Source of the DNA: Sphaerolaimus hirsutus
Taxonomy: Eukaryota > Nematoda > Chromadorea > Monhysterida > Sphaerolaimidae
DNA length: 64,000 bases
Assembly: GCA_964036195.1 (NCBI GenBank)
Contig: OZ038450.1
Coordinates: forward strand, 32,536,612 to 32,600,611
Direction of reading: 5' to 3'
Under the pieces are notes generated by a model, which worked only from the letters and a program-made list of their open reading frames with translations, was not told the origin of the DNA and made no database searches. Both the position numbers and the translations under genes were made by a program. This document shows positions 1-11,929 of this stretch, piece by piece. How positions within the stretch are numbered: position 1 is the stretch's first letter; every line of letters starts with the position of its first letter.

Positions 1-644
1 ATAGGTGAAAATAGTGATTATAGAAAAGAACTTTGGCAAAATGGAGAAACTTAAGCACTTTTTAGCTAATTTTGAGCTTTCACTCTCGTTTTGTACAATA
101 CACACTTGTGAATGTCACAATGTGACAGTGAAATTTTTGCTTGTGACAGCAAAAATTCTGCTTGTGACATTCACAAGTGCACAAGCACTTACGCCGCCCA
201 TGGTTTGTGTTGTAGATAATATAATCATTCACTGTTTTGTTTTAATCATATCCTGCTGAAGTTTTGAAGTAATGTAATTGTAAAGTGAAGCGTGCTAATC
301 CATGCGTTTGCTAAACTGCGAGGCCATCAGCACCAACATTCATTAACAAATAGACAAAAATTGAAAAATAAGATTTCTTTTTGCTATGAAATGTAAGTGA
401 AAAATGTGGATGGAAATTATGTATAGGTACATTGTTGAAAATGTCACAACAATGGTCTTCGACAACTACAACAGAAGCTCTGCTCATATGGGGCACTCCT
501 TGAAATTTTTACGTTTACGTTTTTTTACGTATTCCTTGGTATGTTAAAAATACCTTACATTTTAGTATTTATACTTGAGATCTGGAAAAGGTATTTACGT
601 TTATGTTTACGTTTTCCAAAAATACCAGTATTTGAACAACTCTG
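1..644 (-). mobile_element. Partial hAT-like element, family C (CAGAGTTG end)
   Basis: This stretch is the reverse complement of 4395-5050, with a handful of differences, and ends at CAACTCTG (637-644), the reverse of the CAGAGTTG start of the intact copy at 4395. The other end lies outside the window, so its TSD cannot be checked. It has no coding capacity. Confidence 0.75.
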
Positions 645-899
645 GTGTAAATACACTTTCGCAACTCTGGTTTCAAGGTGAGTACTGCGAAAATGAAAAA
701 TAAAGAAGTGTATGTGAGTGTATGTCGCGTATCTCATTGTTTCTCAATTGATTATGATCTGAATGAGTATTTTTTGTGCAGAAAATTTGGTTGTCTGTCT
801 CGTTTTGATTGAATAGATCACACAGAAAGTGAATGAACAAGTGAAATGTGTGCACTACGGTGCGGAAGTAATATATAGAGCACAGGCAGGGCATTTTAT
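645..899. other. Unassigned sequence
   Basis: I see no gene and no repeat shared with the rest of the window here. Confidence 0.4.
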
Positions 900-1156
900 T
901 TAACTGGCGCCTATTCTGGCGCCCTTGGCGCCTGGCGCACTATTTTCCAAATGGCGCCTTGGCGCCCTTGGCGCTTGGCGCCCGCTTCCCGTGGCGCCAT
1001 TGGCGCCTGGAGCGCACTTTCCCAATGGCGCCATGGCGCCCTTGACGCTTGGCGCCCTCTTCCCGTGGCGCCCTAGGCGCCTTGCGCCCAGTTTCTGGAA
1101 GGCGCCATGGCGCCTTTGGCGCTTGGCGCCTTTTTTCTGGTGCTTTTCCATCACTA
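900..1156 (+). repeat. GCGCC-rich block with one hAT-like end, family A fragment
   Basis: GGCGCC and GGCGCTTGGCGCC words repeat densely over about 240 bp and end in TTTTCCATCACTA, the right end of family A. The left TAGTGATG end is absent, so the copy is truncated. Long open frames on both strands here follow from the lack of A/T-rich stop codons. Confidence 0.6.
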
Positions 1157-1781
1157 ATCTGGCGCTTGGGGGTATCTTAGGTAATACGGTACTCACTTTT
1201 ACATTTTCTGTGAGAAAAATACCAACTTTTACGGTTTCTCAGGAAAAACTATTTTACTCACATTTTACATTTACAGTGTAAAAGTTTAAAAAATTTTTTT
1301 ACGTTTTCTGTACTCAGCTGTGACCAAAATAACAATACTTTACATATATTTATGTTTACTTTGAAAAATTTCAGTTCTTTTCACAACTCTGCTGACCTGC
1401 TGTAACATGTCGCAATGAGTGACGATGACGATGTTTCAAAGTGAAAAAAGTCCGGGTGAATGATCATCAAGAGCGGTGTCTAGACGCATTAAAAAATAAA
1501 TGCAATTAAAGCGCGATTAAAATCCACACACAAAAGGCACGCGGAATATATACATCATAAAAAAGTTTCAGTATTTTAATTATTGGCGTCAATATTCATT
1601 TTGGCAGCTTTTTTTGGTCAGTTTTATTGCATGCGTCTGTTCGCTGTGTTTTTAACGTTGGTGCTTTTTGTACCCTATCATGCGTTCGTTATTTATTTAT
1701 ATCGAGGTATTATTCGTTGCACGCCGAGGAGACACCTCAGTTGTGTTTTCAGTCTTCCGTGCGCTTTACCGAATGTGAATA
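1157..1781. other. Non-coding sequence with a possible family C remnant
   Basis: CAACTCTG at 1384-1391 and the ACATTTTCTG/ACGTTTTC words before it resemble the end and sub-terminal region of family C. Nothing else is recognisable. Confidence 0.3.
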
Positions 1782-3296
1782 CCGTAAATCCTCGAATAAA
1801 TCCCCCCTCGAATAACTCCCCCCTTGAATAAGTCCCCCCTGCTGGCGGGGTGAGGAAAAAATAACTCCCCCCTTGAATAACTCCCCCCTCTAAAAAACTC
1901 CTTCCTCTAAAAAACTCCTCCCTCTGATGAAAAGGATACAATACAAAACTATAAAACAATAGTAGCCTATGACAGCGACAGTAGATACATAATGTGTATG
2001 CAGTGTATACACTGTTTTGTTGTTATTGGACGGTGAAATACCTGATTTACACGAGTTTACATACTGCATCCATACCAGGGTTGGCAAAATCTCAGAAAAA
2101 AATAAAAATAAAATAAAAATAAAATGGAATATTCAAGAATAAAATAAAATAAAATAAAATGGAAAATTGAAGAATAAAAATAAAAATTGTATAAAAATTC
2201 AAATTTCTGTAAAATTTTTGTAAAATTGTATAAAAATTCGTATTTTTGTAAAATTGTATAAAAATTCATAATTTTTGTAAAATTTTGTTTCATTGCTTGA
2301 GTCTCTACCTGTTTATTCATGGATCTGGAGGCAGTCCCAAGCATTGTAAAGTGTCAAATGTCATGTAAAATGTCATGCTAAGTGTCAATTGTCATGACAA
2401 ATGTAAAGTAAAGTGTAAATTGTCATGACATGTTAAAATTAAAGTATCAATTGTCAAGCAAACTGTGTTCAAATCTCATGTTTTATTTCAAAATCTTAGG
2501 TTTTGTATCCAAATTATGTTGTTGTTGACTCTAAATCTTATGTGAACATTTGGATACAAAAACATAAAATTTGGAAATAAAACATTCTATGGATACAAAA
2601 ACACAAGATTTGGATACACAATTTACACTTTGCATGACACTTGTCATGACAATTGCCACTTTGCTTGAAATTTTACATGACACTTGACATTTTTCATGAC
2701 AATCGATACTTAACTTTACATTTGTCATGACAATTGACACTTTGCATGACATTTTACAAATGTTCCCAGCACACTCCAGTAGTCCTTCTACTGAAAATGC
2801 AAATTATTCTTATCAATAATTGTAACTTTACACTTGCAGCTAGCTTACAATACATACTGCATGCAACTTTTGAAAAGTAAGGGAAAAATTTGTCACAGGT
2901 TTTTCATGTATAGGTCTAACTATAACATTTTTCTGGCCTTGCATGCATGTTTCTGATTTTTTGTAAAATTTTTGTACAATTTTTGTAAAATTTTTGTAAA
3001 ATGTGTCATTTTATTTTATTAATGACTTTTGGGAATAAAATAAAATAAAATAAAATGAAACAAGAATAAAATAAAAATAAAATAAAATTTTTATACAATT
3101 TTTATACAATTTTACTAAAATGGATTTTTATAAAACCAACCCTGATCCATACAATGAATTAAGTCCAAGTTTCCTGAGGAAATAATAACTCCCCCCCTTG
3201 AATAACCCCCCCCCCCCGGCCCCCTTGAAAAACTCCCCCCTCCAAAACGTCTGACTAAAAAATAACTCCCCTGGGGTCGTATTCGAGGATTTAGGG
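1782..3296. mobile_element. TA-flanked palindromic element (CCGTAAATCC ends), split by an insertion
   Basis: The ends are CCGTAAATCCTCGAATAA and TTATTCGAGGATTTAGGG-like, flanked by TA (1780-1781 and 3297-3298). Runs of C lie just inside both ends. The uninterrupted relative at 27403-27810 shows that about 445 bp belong to this element and that 2076-3144 (plus one TSD copy) is a later insertion. Confidence 0.8.
2076..3144. mobile_element. hAT-like non-autonomous element, family B (CAGGGTTGG), copy 1
   Basis: This 1,069-bp element has TIRs CAGGGTTGG and CCAACCCTG and a perfect 8-bp TSD ATCCATAC (2068-2075 and 3145-3152). The relative at 27.6 kb has this octamer once, which is the empty site. 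Both ends are built of AAAATAAAAT/TTTTGTAAAATT words; the middle is a palindrome of TGTCATG and GGATACAAAA words. There is no coding capacity. Confidence 0.88.
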
Positions 3297-3328
3297 TATT
3301 TTTGGGTGATGGCCATTTGACGCTCGAC

Positions 3329-3440
3329 TAGTGATGGAAAAAGCGCCAGGACTTTGGCGCCAAGCGCCAGAAGCACCATGGCGCTCTTTCCTTGGGCGCT
3401 AGCGCGAGGCGTCAGCGCCATAGCGCTTTTCACATCACTG
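3329..3440. mobile_element. Short hAT-like GCGCC element, family A
   Basis: TAGTGATGGAAAAAGCGCC at 3329 faces AGCGCTTTTCACATCACTG at the right end, with GCGCC words between. The outside octamers do not match, so the TSD is lost or the right end has mutated. Confidence 0.6.
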
Positions 3441-3630
3441 CGTATGCCAACACAGTGGAGCTTTGCAATAAAAGCTGGTCTGGACAGCGAAACGCACCAG
3501 ACAGTCGGCTTTTTGCAAATTTTGCCGATCTTTTTTCAGCATTTTGTCGGCTTTTTGTAAATCTGATGGACATGTCAAGTGTGCAAAAACTCACGTGTCA
3601 AATGAAATCAACTTGAACATCTACCAAATA

Positions 3631-3962
3631 CCGTATTTGCTTGAATAATTCCCCCCTTGAATAATTCCCCCCCCTCGAATAATCCCCCCCTGTAAGACGA
3701 GTGAAGTAATAATAATTCCCCCCTCGAATAATCCCCCCTTTAAAGATTTGATTAATTTTTTCTACCTAATTTTAACAAAAATGGCACATTATTGTGTTTA
3801 TAAGGCATGTTTCGGGAAATGAGTTGATGGAAACATGCTTGAAAATTTCGACGAAATAATAATTCCCCCCTTGAATAATTCCCCCCCCCCTCGAATAGTT
3901 CCCCCCTCAAAAATGTCTGACGAAATAATAATCCCCCAGGGGGATTATTCAAGCAAATACGG
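3631..3962. mobile_element. TA-flanked palindromic element (CCGTATTTGCTTGAATAA ends)
   Basis: This 332-bp element is flanked by TA (3629-3630 and 3963-3964). Its ends are CCGTATTTGCTTG and CAAGCAAATACGG, followed inwards by repeated TTGAATAATTCCCCCC blocks. Confidence 0.85.
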
Positions 3963-4074
3963 TATTCATTTTTTTCACGGCTCATATGGACAAATGCGTC
4001 GTATAAAATGCAGGTGCGCTTCAACCGAAGTATTGACATTGTAGAACGAGTTGAAATAGCTACCTGGTGCGAAT

Positions 4075-4248
4075 CCTAGACCCTGTAAAATGCCCTGTAA
4101 AATGTCAAGTGTCATGCAAACTGTCAAAAGTCATGTAAAATGCCCCAGAAAATGGCAAACGCGTTTGCCATTTTGCAGGGCATTTTACGTGACTTTTGAC
4201 ACTTTGCATGACACTTGACATTTTACAGGGCATTTTACAAAGTCTGGG
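4075..4248. mobile_element. Small foldback element (CCTAGACCCTGTAAAATG)
   Basis: A near-perfect palindrome made of CCCTGTAAAATG, TGTCATGCAAA and GTCAAAAGTCATG words and their complements folds around GCAAACGCGTTTGC. It is homologous to 24935-25140. No TSD is visible. Confidence 0.7.
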
Positions 4249-4394
4249 ACTGCCCCAGTTTAATCGACAACCTGTCCACGGAATCGAAAATATCTTTCTA
4301 ATAATTATGAAGTTACCACTTTGTCTACTGACGTTATCAGTGTGCTGTTTCATGCACACACATGCATATTCATATTTTTCATGTTAGTGTGCAC

Positions 4395-5631
4395 CAGAGT
4401 TGTTCAAATACTGGTATTTTTGGAAAACGTAAACGTAAACGTAAATACCTTTTCCAGATCTAAAGTATAAATACTAAAACATAAGGTATTTTTAAAATAC
4501 CAAGGAATACGTAAAAAAAACGTAAACGTAAAAATTTCAAGGAGTGCCCCATGTGAGCAGAGCTTCTGTTGTAGTTGTCGAAGACCATTGTTGTGACATT
4601 TTCAACAATGTACCTATACATAATTTCCATCCACATTTTGCACTTACATTTCATAGCAAAAAGAAATCTTATTTTTAAATTTTTGTCTATTTGTTTGTGA
4701 ATGTTGGTGCTGATGGCCTCGCAGTTTAGCAAACGCATGGATTAGCACGCTTCACTTTACAATTACATTATTTCAAAACTTCAGCAGGATATGATTAAAA
4801 CAAAACAGTGAATGATTATATTATCTACAACACAAACCATGTGTTGTAGATAATATGCGTAAGTGCTTGTGCACTTGTGAATGTCACAAGCAGAATTTTT
4901 GGTGTCACAAGCAGAAATTTCACTGTCACATTGTGACATTCACAAGTGTGTATTGTACAAAACGAGAGTGAAAGCTCAAAATTAGCTAAAAAGTGCTTAA
5001 GTTTCTCCATTTTGCCAAATTTCTTCTCTATAATCACTATTTTCACCTATATACATGATTATAAACCTATTTTTAGCAAAACTTATTAGTTTTATAGCGA
5101 TTTCCTAATTTTTGGCTGGCTGCCAACTTCACATAATGCCTCTGAAAAAAGGTGTCACAAGGTGAAAATTTGGCTAATTTAAATGTCACAAGCGCAAATT
5201 AAGACCTTGCGCCGCCTATGACACAAACACACATTCCACTCTTCTGCCTGTATTTTTAGGTAACACATTCCTAGGCACTGTTCATATTCCAAAATTGACA
5301 CATTGATTACATTTACAATTGATTTATTTCATTTATTTACAATATTTTCACTGTCAAAAAAACAATTACACAACATAATTGGCATTTTTTACGTCCACTG
5401 GTGTAACTATTTACACAAAATCAATATGTGACTGCGGTAATAGAGCACATTTCATAGACACGTTGTTTCGTGTAGCTGGATTTTTACGTTTTCTCTGGTA
5501 CCCGGGTAATTGTGCCGGGAAAACGTAACAAAACGTAATGGTATTTTTGGAAAACGTAAACGTAAACGTAAGTATAAATACCTGAATAACCGGGTATTTC
5601 GGGTAAATGTAAATACGTTTTTCCAACTCTG
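4395..5631 (+). mobile_element. hAT-like non-autonomous element, family C (CAGAGTTG), intact copy
   Basis: This 1,237-bp element starts CAGAGTTGTTCAAATAC and ends TTTTTCCAACTCTG. It has a perfect 8-bp TSD GTGTGCAC (4387-4394 and 5632-5639). The empty site, with one GTGTGCAC and the same flanks, is at 10102-10109. Sub-terminal regions carry ACGTAAACGTAAACG words. No transposase is encoded. Confidence 0.88.
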
Positions 5632-5769
5632 GTGTGCACACAAATACTGAAATAACATTTTTAAAGTCTAAAGTCTGGCATCTATTGGTGGCTCCATCTA
5701 CAAGTACAAATATGGTTTTCAATGGAAGTTCAATATATGGAATATAGGGATGGCCTTAATTTTCTATAC
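5632..5769 (+). repeat. Dispersed repeat, copy 1 (host of the family C insertion)
   Basis: The sequence is almost identical to 10102-10239, offset by 4,470 bp. Upstream homology resumes left of the family C element at about 4368-4394. The repeat is non-coding and its identity is unknown. Confidence 0.75.
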
Positions 5770-5928
5770 TGATTTTTAGATTAAAAGGCAACATTTCTGG
5801 TAGACAGCACTAGCTATTTCACATTTCATTTCATATATTTACAAGGACAGTTTCGCTGTGTTTATTTAGATTCCACACTTCTGAATATTCTGATTTGTTT
5901 TTTGATGTATTTACAACAACCTAAGCTA

Positions 5929-6352
5929 CCGTATTTCCTCGAAATACCCCCCCCTCGTTTGACCCCCCCCCCTCTCGAGACTACTATGAAACAATCACCC
6001 CCCCCCCCCTCGAAATGACCCCCCCCCAAAATTGAGTGTAAAGAGAACGTACATGGCAAATACTGCAGTTTGTGTTCTGCGTAGTGCAGAACACACGTTA
6101 AAACAAGGTCGGAATCACGTTAGAACAGTGTTTATACCATCTACATACTAATATTAGTCTACAGGAGTCTTTACATGTCAGTTATTGATGCATTTTTCTA
6201 CCCCAGCGCACATCACAAACAACGATTTTGTAATAGGATTTCAAAAAAGGTCTTGCGAGATAATGACCCCCCCCCCCCTCGTTTAACCCCGCCCCCTCTC
6301 GGGAGAACTTTGAAACGATCACCACCCCGGGGGGTATTTCGAGCAAATACGG
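5929..6352. mobile_element. TA-flanked palindromic element (CCGTATTTCCTCGAAATA)
   Basis: This 424-bp element is flanked by TA. Its ends are CCGTATTTCCTCGAAATACC and GTATTTCGAGCAAATACGG. C/G tracts with TCGTTTGACC and TCTCGAG blocks lie inside each end. A unique core of about 250 bp (GTGTTCTGCGTAGTGCAGAAC, then a CAGTTATTGATGCATTTTTC segment) is shared with 17217-17684 and 18183-18641. Confidence 0.85.
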
Positions 6353-7053
6353 TAGACTTAAACAGCAACCAATAAATCTCCACCCTTTAAAACCCCCAAA
6401 TTTAGCTGAGGAATTTACCCAAATAAAAGCACCAACTTATAAAACAAGTGTCGCTCCAGAGCACTGTAAAGCGGAAGTTCGCGGATATGGTTGGTTTCCC
6501 TTTGCAATTCAGCACGGTTGCAGAAATGTGTTTGCTTCTAAAGCCTGGAATACCAGGGTATTCTGGGGATATCTACCTACTCATTTTTTACAAAAATGTT
6601 TTTTAAATAATTTCACAATTTCAAATAAATTATAATTTGTATAAAAGTGGAAAGATTTATGTATTATTTATGTTTCTACTTTCTAAAAATACAGGTATTT
6701 GAACAACTCTGTGATTCAGTGCATGTGCAATGTCTATAGAAAAACTGTGGATGTGTGTTGTGTTTATCCTCAGAAAATCTATTCTTTGGTGGTTCTGACA
6801 AAACATCCCAATTAAATTCAGATTTATTTTGTATCACATGACATGCATGATTGTTCTGGTGCTGGTATAAATTATACAGTGGTTGTATTCAGTGAGACAG
6901 TTTTAATACCTCTGCCATATGCATATAGGCTATATGGAACTGCAACATAGGATCAATCAGACAACTTGAAGTCTGCAGTACTTACATTCTAGTATTTACA
7001 GCTAAATTGATCTAAATTCAATTAAATTGGCAAGTCCATGTAGTAATTTTTGA
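6353..7053. other. Non-coding sequence with a family C end remnant
   Basis: A family C-like end, GTATTTGAACAACTCTG, stops at 6711 and is preceded by AT-rich sequence. I see no gene in the remainder. Confidence 0.4.
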
Positions 7054-7061
7054 CAAAACAC

Positions 7062-7709
7062 TAGTGATGTAAAAAGCGCCAGATATTTGGCGCCAAGCGC
7101 CAATAGCGCCAGCACCAAAAAAATTGTTGTTCCATTGCAGCCATGCCAATGCAGTGCTACTTTCCCATTTAATCTGCAAGATAAATATAAGGCAACTATG
7201 GTCAAGTTTTGTTCTTTTTATCATGATATTTTACAGTTGGGAGTTCAGAATAACGATGGAAAACTATTGCCGCTGAACTTTTGCAGAACTTTACATTCAA
7301 GCAAAGAAGCAGCACTTTACATTTACAATGAAAAACACATTTTGGTTGTAAATAAAAACTTTAAAAAATCTATTAGATGGGAGACGTGTTGAATGTTCTT
7401 GTCATTGCAGTGATATGCTTGACAAAATAAGCAATAAATTGTTTTACCTGCAATACAGTTACACGTCTTACAGTAGCACGTTTATGTAAATGTATACATG
7501 CATACCTGTGTATACACAGAAAGCCTTTTTGCATAGAATAATGGTGTATTTTTTTGAACTCATTGGCGCTTTTTTGGCGCTTTTTAAAACACTAGCGCCA
7601 AGCGCCAATGGCGCCACGGCATCATAGCGCCAAGCGCCAAAAGCGCCATGGCACTTTTTGCTTTGGCGCTAGCGCCAGGCGCCAGCGCCATGGCGCTTTT
7701 ACATCACTA
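7062..7709. mobile_element. hAT-like GCGCC element, family A, intact 648-bp copy
   Basis: The ends are TAGTGATGTAAAAAGCGCC and GGCGCTTTTACATCACTA. A perfect 8-bp TSD CAAAACAC lies at 7054-7061 and 7710-7717. GCGCCAAGCGCCAATGGCGCC words sit at each end around about 450 bp of AT-rich filler. Confidence 0.88.
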
Positions 7710-8394
7710 CAAAACACTATGGAAAGTGGCTGCATTTGCTCACAGCCAACAGGGCCTCAGCACTTGGAATGGTTGAAAGAAATGGCGGTTTGTGTGGCCA
7801 GGCATACTTCATAATCAAGTCAGTGTCATTTCAGATGATGAAAAATGAAAAAAGTCTGATTTACACAACAGCAGAATCTTTGTCTGATCACAGGGGTAGG
7901 GGGTTTCCACTTGAGTATTTATGCCTATGTTTCTACACATTTGTATTTGTTGTAAAAAAGATGCTGAGATAATGCAACATAATGGAAAATATTTTTTACT
8001 CAGTAAGACATGGGATAGAAACAACATTTTTTTCAATTACACCATTTTTAGAAAACAACAACAGGTTTTTATTTAATTTTTTTTTAACCCTGGGCCATCC
8101 CTAATAAGACAATTATGTCCCAAAATGTGAAATACCTGTATCTAATTTACCAAATCCAGGTACTACTGTTCTAAAAAGTGTACTGAGACATGTCCAGAGT
8201 TGCATGAAACTAAAAAATGGTACGTGTTTCTGCGATCGCTTCGAGGCACTTGATGGGGAGGGGGCAACTGCTGACCAAGTGCACTTCAAATGCAAATGCA
8301 AATACAGACTGAATCCAGGGTGCGTAGAAAATGGCTGACAACTATGAGTCTAAAATACAATTGACTCCATAACACTGAACTTGAACACAAACTA
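7710..8394. other. Unassigned non-coding sequence
   Basis: I see no gene or recognisable repeat beyond the flanking elements. Confidence 0.4.
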
Positions 8395-8492
8395 CCATAT
8401 TTCCTCGAAATACCCCCCAGAGGTGATTGTTTCAGAGTGAGAGTTTTGAGGGGGTGGGGGTTAAACGAGGTGGGTATTTCGAGGAAATACGG
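8395..8492. mobile_element. Short TA-flanked palindrome (CCATATTTCCTCGAAATA)
   Basis: A 98-bp remnant keeps both ends of the CCGTATTTCC family but has lost the core. TA precedes the left end; the right end is followed by AA. Confidence 0.65.
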
Positions 8493-8555
8493 AACAATTT
8501 GTGTTTTTGTGTCTTCACAGAATATGGTGGTACACTGTATCAGCAATGCTGCATA

Positions 8556-8671
8556 CAGTATATCCTTGAATAAGTCCCCCGGGGAGTTATTTTTTCATCA
8601 GTGCTTTTGAGGGGGGAGTTATTCAAGGGTGGGGAGTTATTCAAGGGGGGGACTTATTCAAGGATATACGG
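8556..8671. mobile_element. Short TA-flanked palindrome (TATCCTTGAATAAGTCCCC)
   Basis: A 116-bp copy of the CCGTAAATCC/TTGAATAA subfamily has TA on both sides. Its left end reads CAGTATATCC and its right end GGATATACGG. Confidence 0.7.
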
Positions 8672-8705
8672 TATATGGAAAATATTGTCAATAAACATAC
8701 AAATG

Positions 8706-9985
8706 CACAATTTTCGCTACAGAGGGCTGTAAAATATTGGCTAATAATAGAGGGCTATCTATATCCATTCAGTTAAATATTCATTCTAATATCTATACCT
8801 AATACATACAGGGGTGGGCATTTTCAGTTACCGCTGGAAAAACGCGATAGCTTGAGCTACGATTGAGCTATCATAGTGAAATTTTAACACAATAGAGTAC
8901 ACTCCATAGGACACCTATTCTGAAGTTTGCAACCCAAACGGGCACATTTTGGGTGAGTTGTGGAACACACAGTTTTTAGTGTAATTTTGTGACTCGGCGT
9001 CACGATAGGATAAATCAAGGGTGGCATTTGAGGGGGGGGGGTCACTGGCTTTGGCGTCGTCCCAATCTGTCGTACATTGGCCGATTTTGATGCCCTTTGA
9101 GTAAATATGTTGGGGTTTGGGGTCGGGGCTACGACCAAGTTCTTTTTTTTTCTCGAACAGTACCCCAGTCCCGAGATAAAGGGGGTTAAGACACAAAATT
9201 ACACAAAAAAACTGTGTGTTCCATAACCCACACAAAATGTGGCCGTTTTGGTTGCAAACTTCAGAATAGGTGTCCTATGGAGTCTACTCGATTGTGTTAA
9301 AATTTCACTGTGATAGCTCAACCATAGCTCAAGCTATCGCGTTTTTCCAGCGGTAACTGAAAATGCCCACCCCTGTATTTTGTAGGTTCTGCGAGCCACC
9401 AGCCACTACTTGGGATGTTGTTGAGCAGGAATACGAGTCATCATGCCTGCAACGTTAGTCCCTTTCACAGCAAAAAATGGGTGTGTGGATGCGCGGTGAA
9501 GCGTCGGGAAGTGTCTTCACGCCGACACTTCCAGACGCATCACCAAGCATGCTGGTTCTTCCAGCTGCGAAAATCTGCGTGAAGGCACTTCACGCTTCCT
9601 TGTATGGCGCTCCCACACACATGTATACGTACAGGAAGCGTGTGGATCTTTCACATTTTGGATGCACGTGAAGTGCGCGGTGAAGCTAGGTGAAGCGTGT
9701 AGAAGACACTTCACCGAGATTTTCGTGATGTCGGTGGAAGCGTGTGGAAGCGTGCCGCGTCAAGCGCATCCAGGTTGCTTCCACACGCTTCACAGATCCA
9801 TTTGTTGCTGTGTATTACACCATTTATCCAGTCCACAGGGGGTCCGGATAGCAGAGTTGATATTGGTTATTTACATTTACACTAAAATACACATAAAACT
9901 GCGTACTGAGTAAGTACTCATGGGTACAACACTTTGATTTGTACCAACCCATCTGTACTTTATCCTCTTGGAACCAAACAGTACA
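8706..9985 (+). repeat. Left arm of a large inverted repeat around the assembly gap
   Basis: About 711 bp, once the insertion at 8809-9375 is removed, is the reverse complement of 10744-11452. The arm is rich in GAAGCGTG and GAAGTG words (about 9490-9790), of which several are internally inverted. Confidence 0.85.
8809..9375. mobile_element. TA-flanked foldback element (CAGGGGTGGGCATTTTCAG)
   Basis: This 567-bp element has long near-identical arms: CAGGGGTGGGCATT, then TTACCGCTGGAAAAACG and onwards, returned at the right end. The arms are followed by a short unmatched centre. It sits in the left arm of the large inverted repeat. The right arm at about 11345-11360 shows the empty site with a single TA, so the TSD is TA. 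Confidence 0.88.
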
Positions 9986-10543
9986 CATTCTAGCGACCAC
10001 AAACGCAAGCACCAAGCACCACAACATCCACTACAACGTCCACAACTACGACCACAACTGAGACCTACAACCACAACTGCACGTTCATATTTTTCATGTT
10101 TGTGTGCACACAAATACTGAAATAACATTTTTAAAGTCTAAAGTCTGGCATCTATTGGTGGCTCTATCTATAAGTACAAATATGGTTTTCAATGGAAGTT
10201 CAATATATGGAATATAGGGATGGCCTTAATTTTTTATACAGCGGCGTTTACACTGCAAAATGTGCCGACAAATCAAAAAGTGAAAAAGTTCAGTATTAAA
10301 TTCCATATCTGCAAGAAAAAACAGTGAAGTATACTCCCTAGCTAAGTGCACTCACATGCCAAATTTCAGATAAATCGTGCATTTTGTTTGCGAGTTATAA
10401 GCATTTAAACAAATTTCGTTGTCGGTTCGCTTTTTGGATCAAAAAAATTTTTGTCGACACAAGCTTTTGATTGGCGACAATGCGACGATGAGCGCTTGTC
10501 GCCACACGAGACACAATGTAATCACGGGAGTTTTTTTGTTGTT
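9986..10543. other. Spacer of the inverted repeat, with dispersed repeat copy 2
   Basis: 10102-10239 is the second copy of the dispersed repeat seen at 5632 and preserves the empty site of the family C element. The rest (ACAACGTCC-type words near 10020-10080, and 10240-10543) is unassigned. Confidence 0.6.
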
Positions 10544-10743
10544 NNNNNNNNNNNNNNNNNNNNNNNNNNNNNNNNNNNNNNNNNNNNNNNNNNNNNNNNN
10601 NNNNNNNNNNNNNNNNNNNNNNNNNNNNNNNNNNNNNNNNNNNNNNNNNNNNNNNNNNNNNNNNNNNNNNNNNNNNNNNNNNNNNNNNNNNNNNNNNNNN
10701 NNNNNNNNNNNNNNNNNNNNNNNNNNNNNNNNNNNNNNNNNNN
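10544..10743. other. Assembly gap of exactly 200 N
   Basis: The run of N lies directly against the inner end of the right arm of the inverted repeat. Long palindromes commonly break assemblies. Apparent open frames across the gap are meaningless. Confidence 0.95.
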
Positions 10744-11452
10744 TGTACTGTTTGGTTCCAAGAGGATAAAGTACAGATGGGTTGGTACAATCAAAGTGTT
10801 GTACCCATGAGTACTTACTCAGTACGCAGTTTTATGTGTATTTTAGTGTAAATGTAAATAACCAATATCAACTCTGCTATCCGACCCCCTGTGGACTGGA
10901 TAAATGGTGTAAATACACAGCAAAAAATGGATCCGTGAAGCGTGTGGAAGCAACCTGGATGCGCTTGAAGCGGCACGCTTCCACACGCTTCCACCGACAT
11001 CACAAAATCTCGGTGAAGTGTCTTCTACACGCTTCACCTAGCTTCACCGCGCACTTCACGTGCATCCAAAATGTGAAAGATCCACACGCTTCCTGTACGT
11101 ATACATGTGTGTGGGAGCGCCATACAAGGAAGCGTGAAGTGCCTTCACGCAGATTTTCGCAGCTGGAAGAACCGGCATGCTTGGTGATGCGTCTGGAAGT
11201 GTCGGCGTGAAGACACTTCCCGACGCTTCACCGCGCATCCACACACCCATTTTTTGCTGTGAAAGGGACTAACGTTGCAGGCATGATGACTCGTATTCCT
11301 GCTCAACAACATCCCAAGTAGTGGCTGGTGGCTCGCAGAACCTACAAAATATGTATTAGGAATAGATATTAGAATGAATATTTAACTGAATGGATATAGA
11401 TAGCCCTCTATTATTAGCCAATATTTTACAGCCCTCTGTAGCGAAAATTGTG
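10744..11452 (-). repeat. Right arm of the large inverted repeat
   Basis: The 709 bp mirror 8706-9985 without the 567-bp foldback. Differences from the left arm are scattered single bases, so the arms are not a recent assembly echo. Confidence 0.85.
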
Positions 11453-11929
11453 CTGGAATCACAGCTATGTGCTATAACACCACATATGCCATTTTTTCCA
11501 GCTCAATTTTCAGTTTTTCCGCTTTTTTTCCATTGTCCGGCTACATTTTCTGGATTTTTTCCTCCTCATATTTCCTTTTACTGGCTCAATTGTCTGTTTT
11601 CTGTTACAGCCAAACTGGTAAACATGCATGCAGGTTTTCAATTATGTGAATTTCAATGGTTATTCAGTTATGGTTTTCAATTTCAATTATGTGTTCAATT
11701 ATTTTCTCCATTTTCAATCAAAATTTCAGCAAATTCTGGCATTTCCAGCACATTTCAACACATTTTTTCCCATTTTCTGGCAAAATGTCAGCAATGTTTT
11801 CCATTTCGGTGCAAATTTCATTTTTATGTTTCCAGTTTTCCAGCCTTGTTTTCTGTTTTCTGGCCGCTGAATTTTTTTTCCTGTTTCCATTTCCATTTTC
11901 CGCCAAGTGCAAATTTTTTTCCACTTCCG
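11453..11929 (+). repeat. T/C-skewed tract of TTTTCC/ATTTTC words
   Basis: The plus strand is dominated by TTTTC, ATTTTC and CATTTTC words. The 196-codon frame that crosses it from 11390 is Phe/Ser/Cys-rich low complexity and has no recognisable domain. Confidence 0.6.

Noticed and set aside
900-1281. Open frames of about 100-118 codons on both strands
   Set aside because: They are by-products of GGCGCC repetition; no domain and no splice structure.
1-5050. A single 5-kb foldback element with 650-bp arms
   Set aside because: 4395-5631 is a complete element with its own 8-bp TSD and empty site, so 1-644 is just a second copy of the same family in the other orientation.
10395-10810. Open frames across the gap
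   Set aside because: Their length comes from unknown bases.
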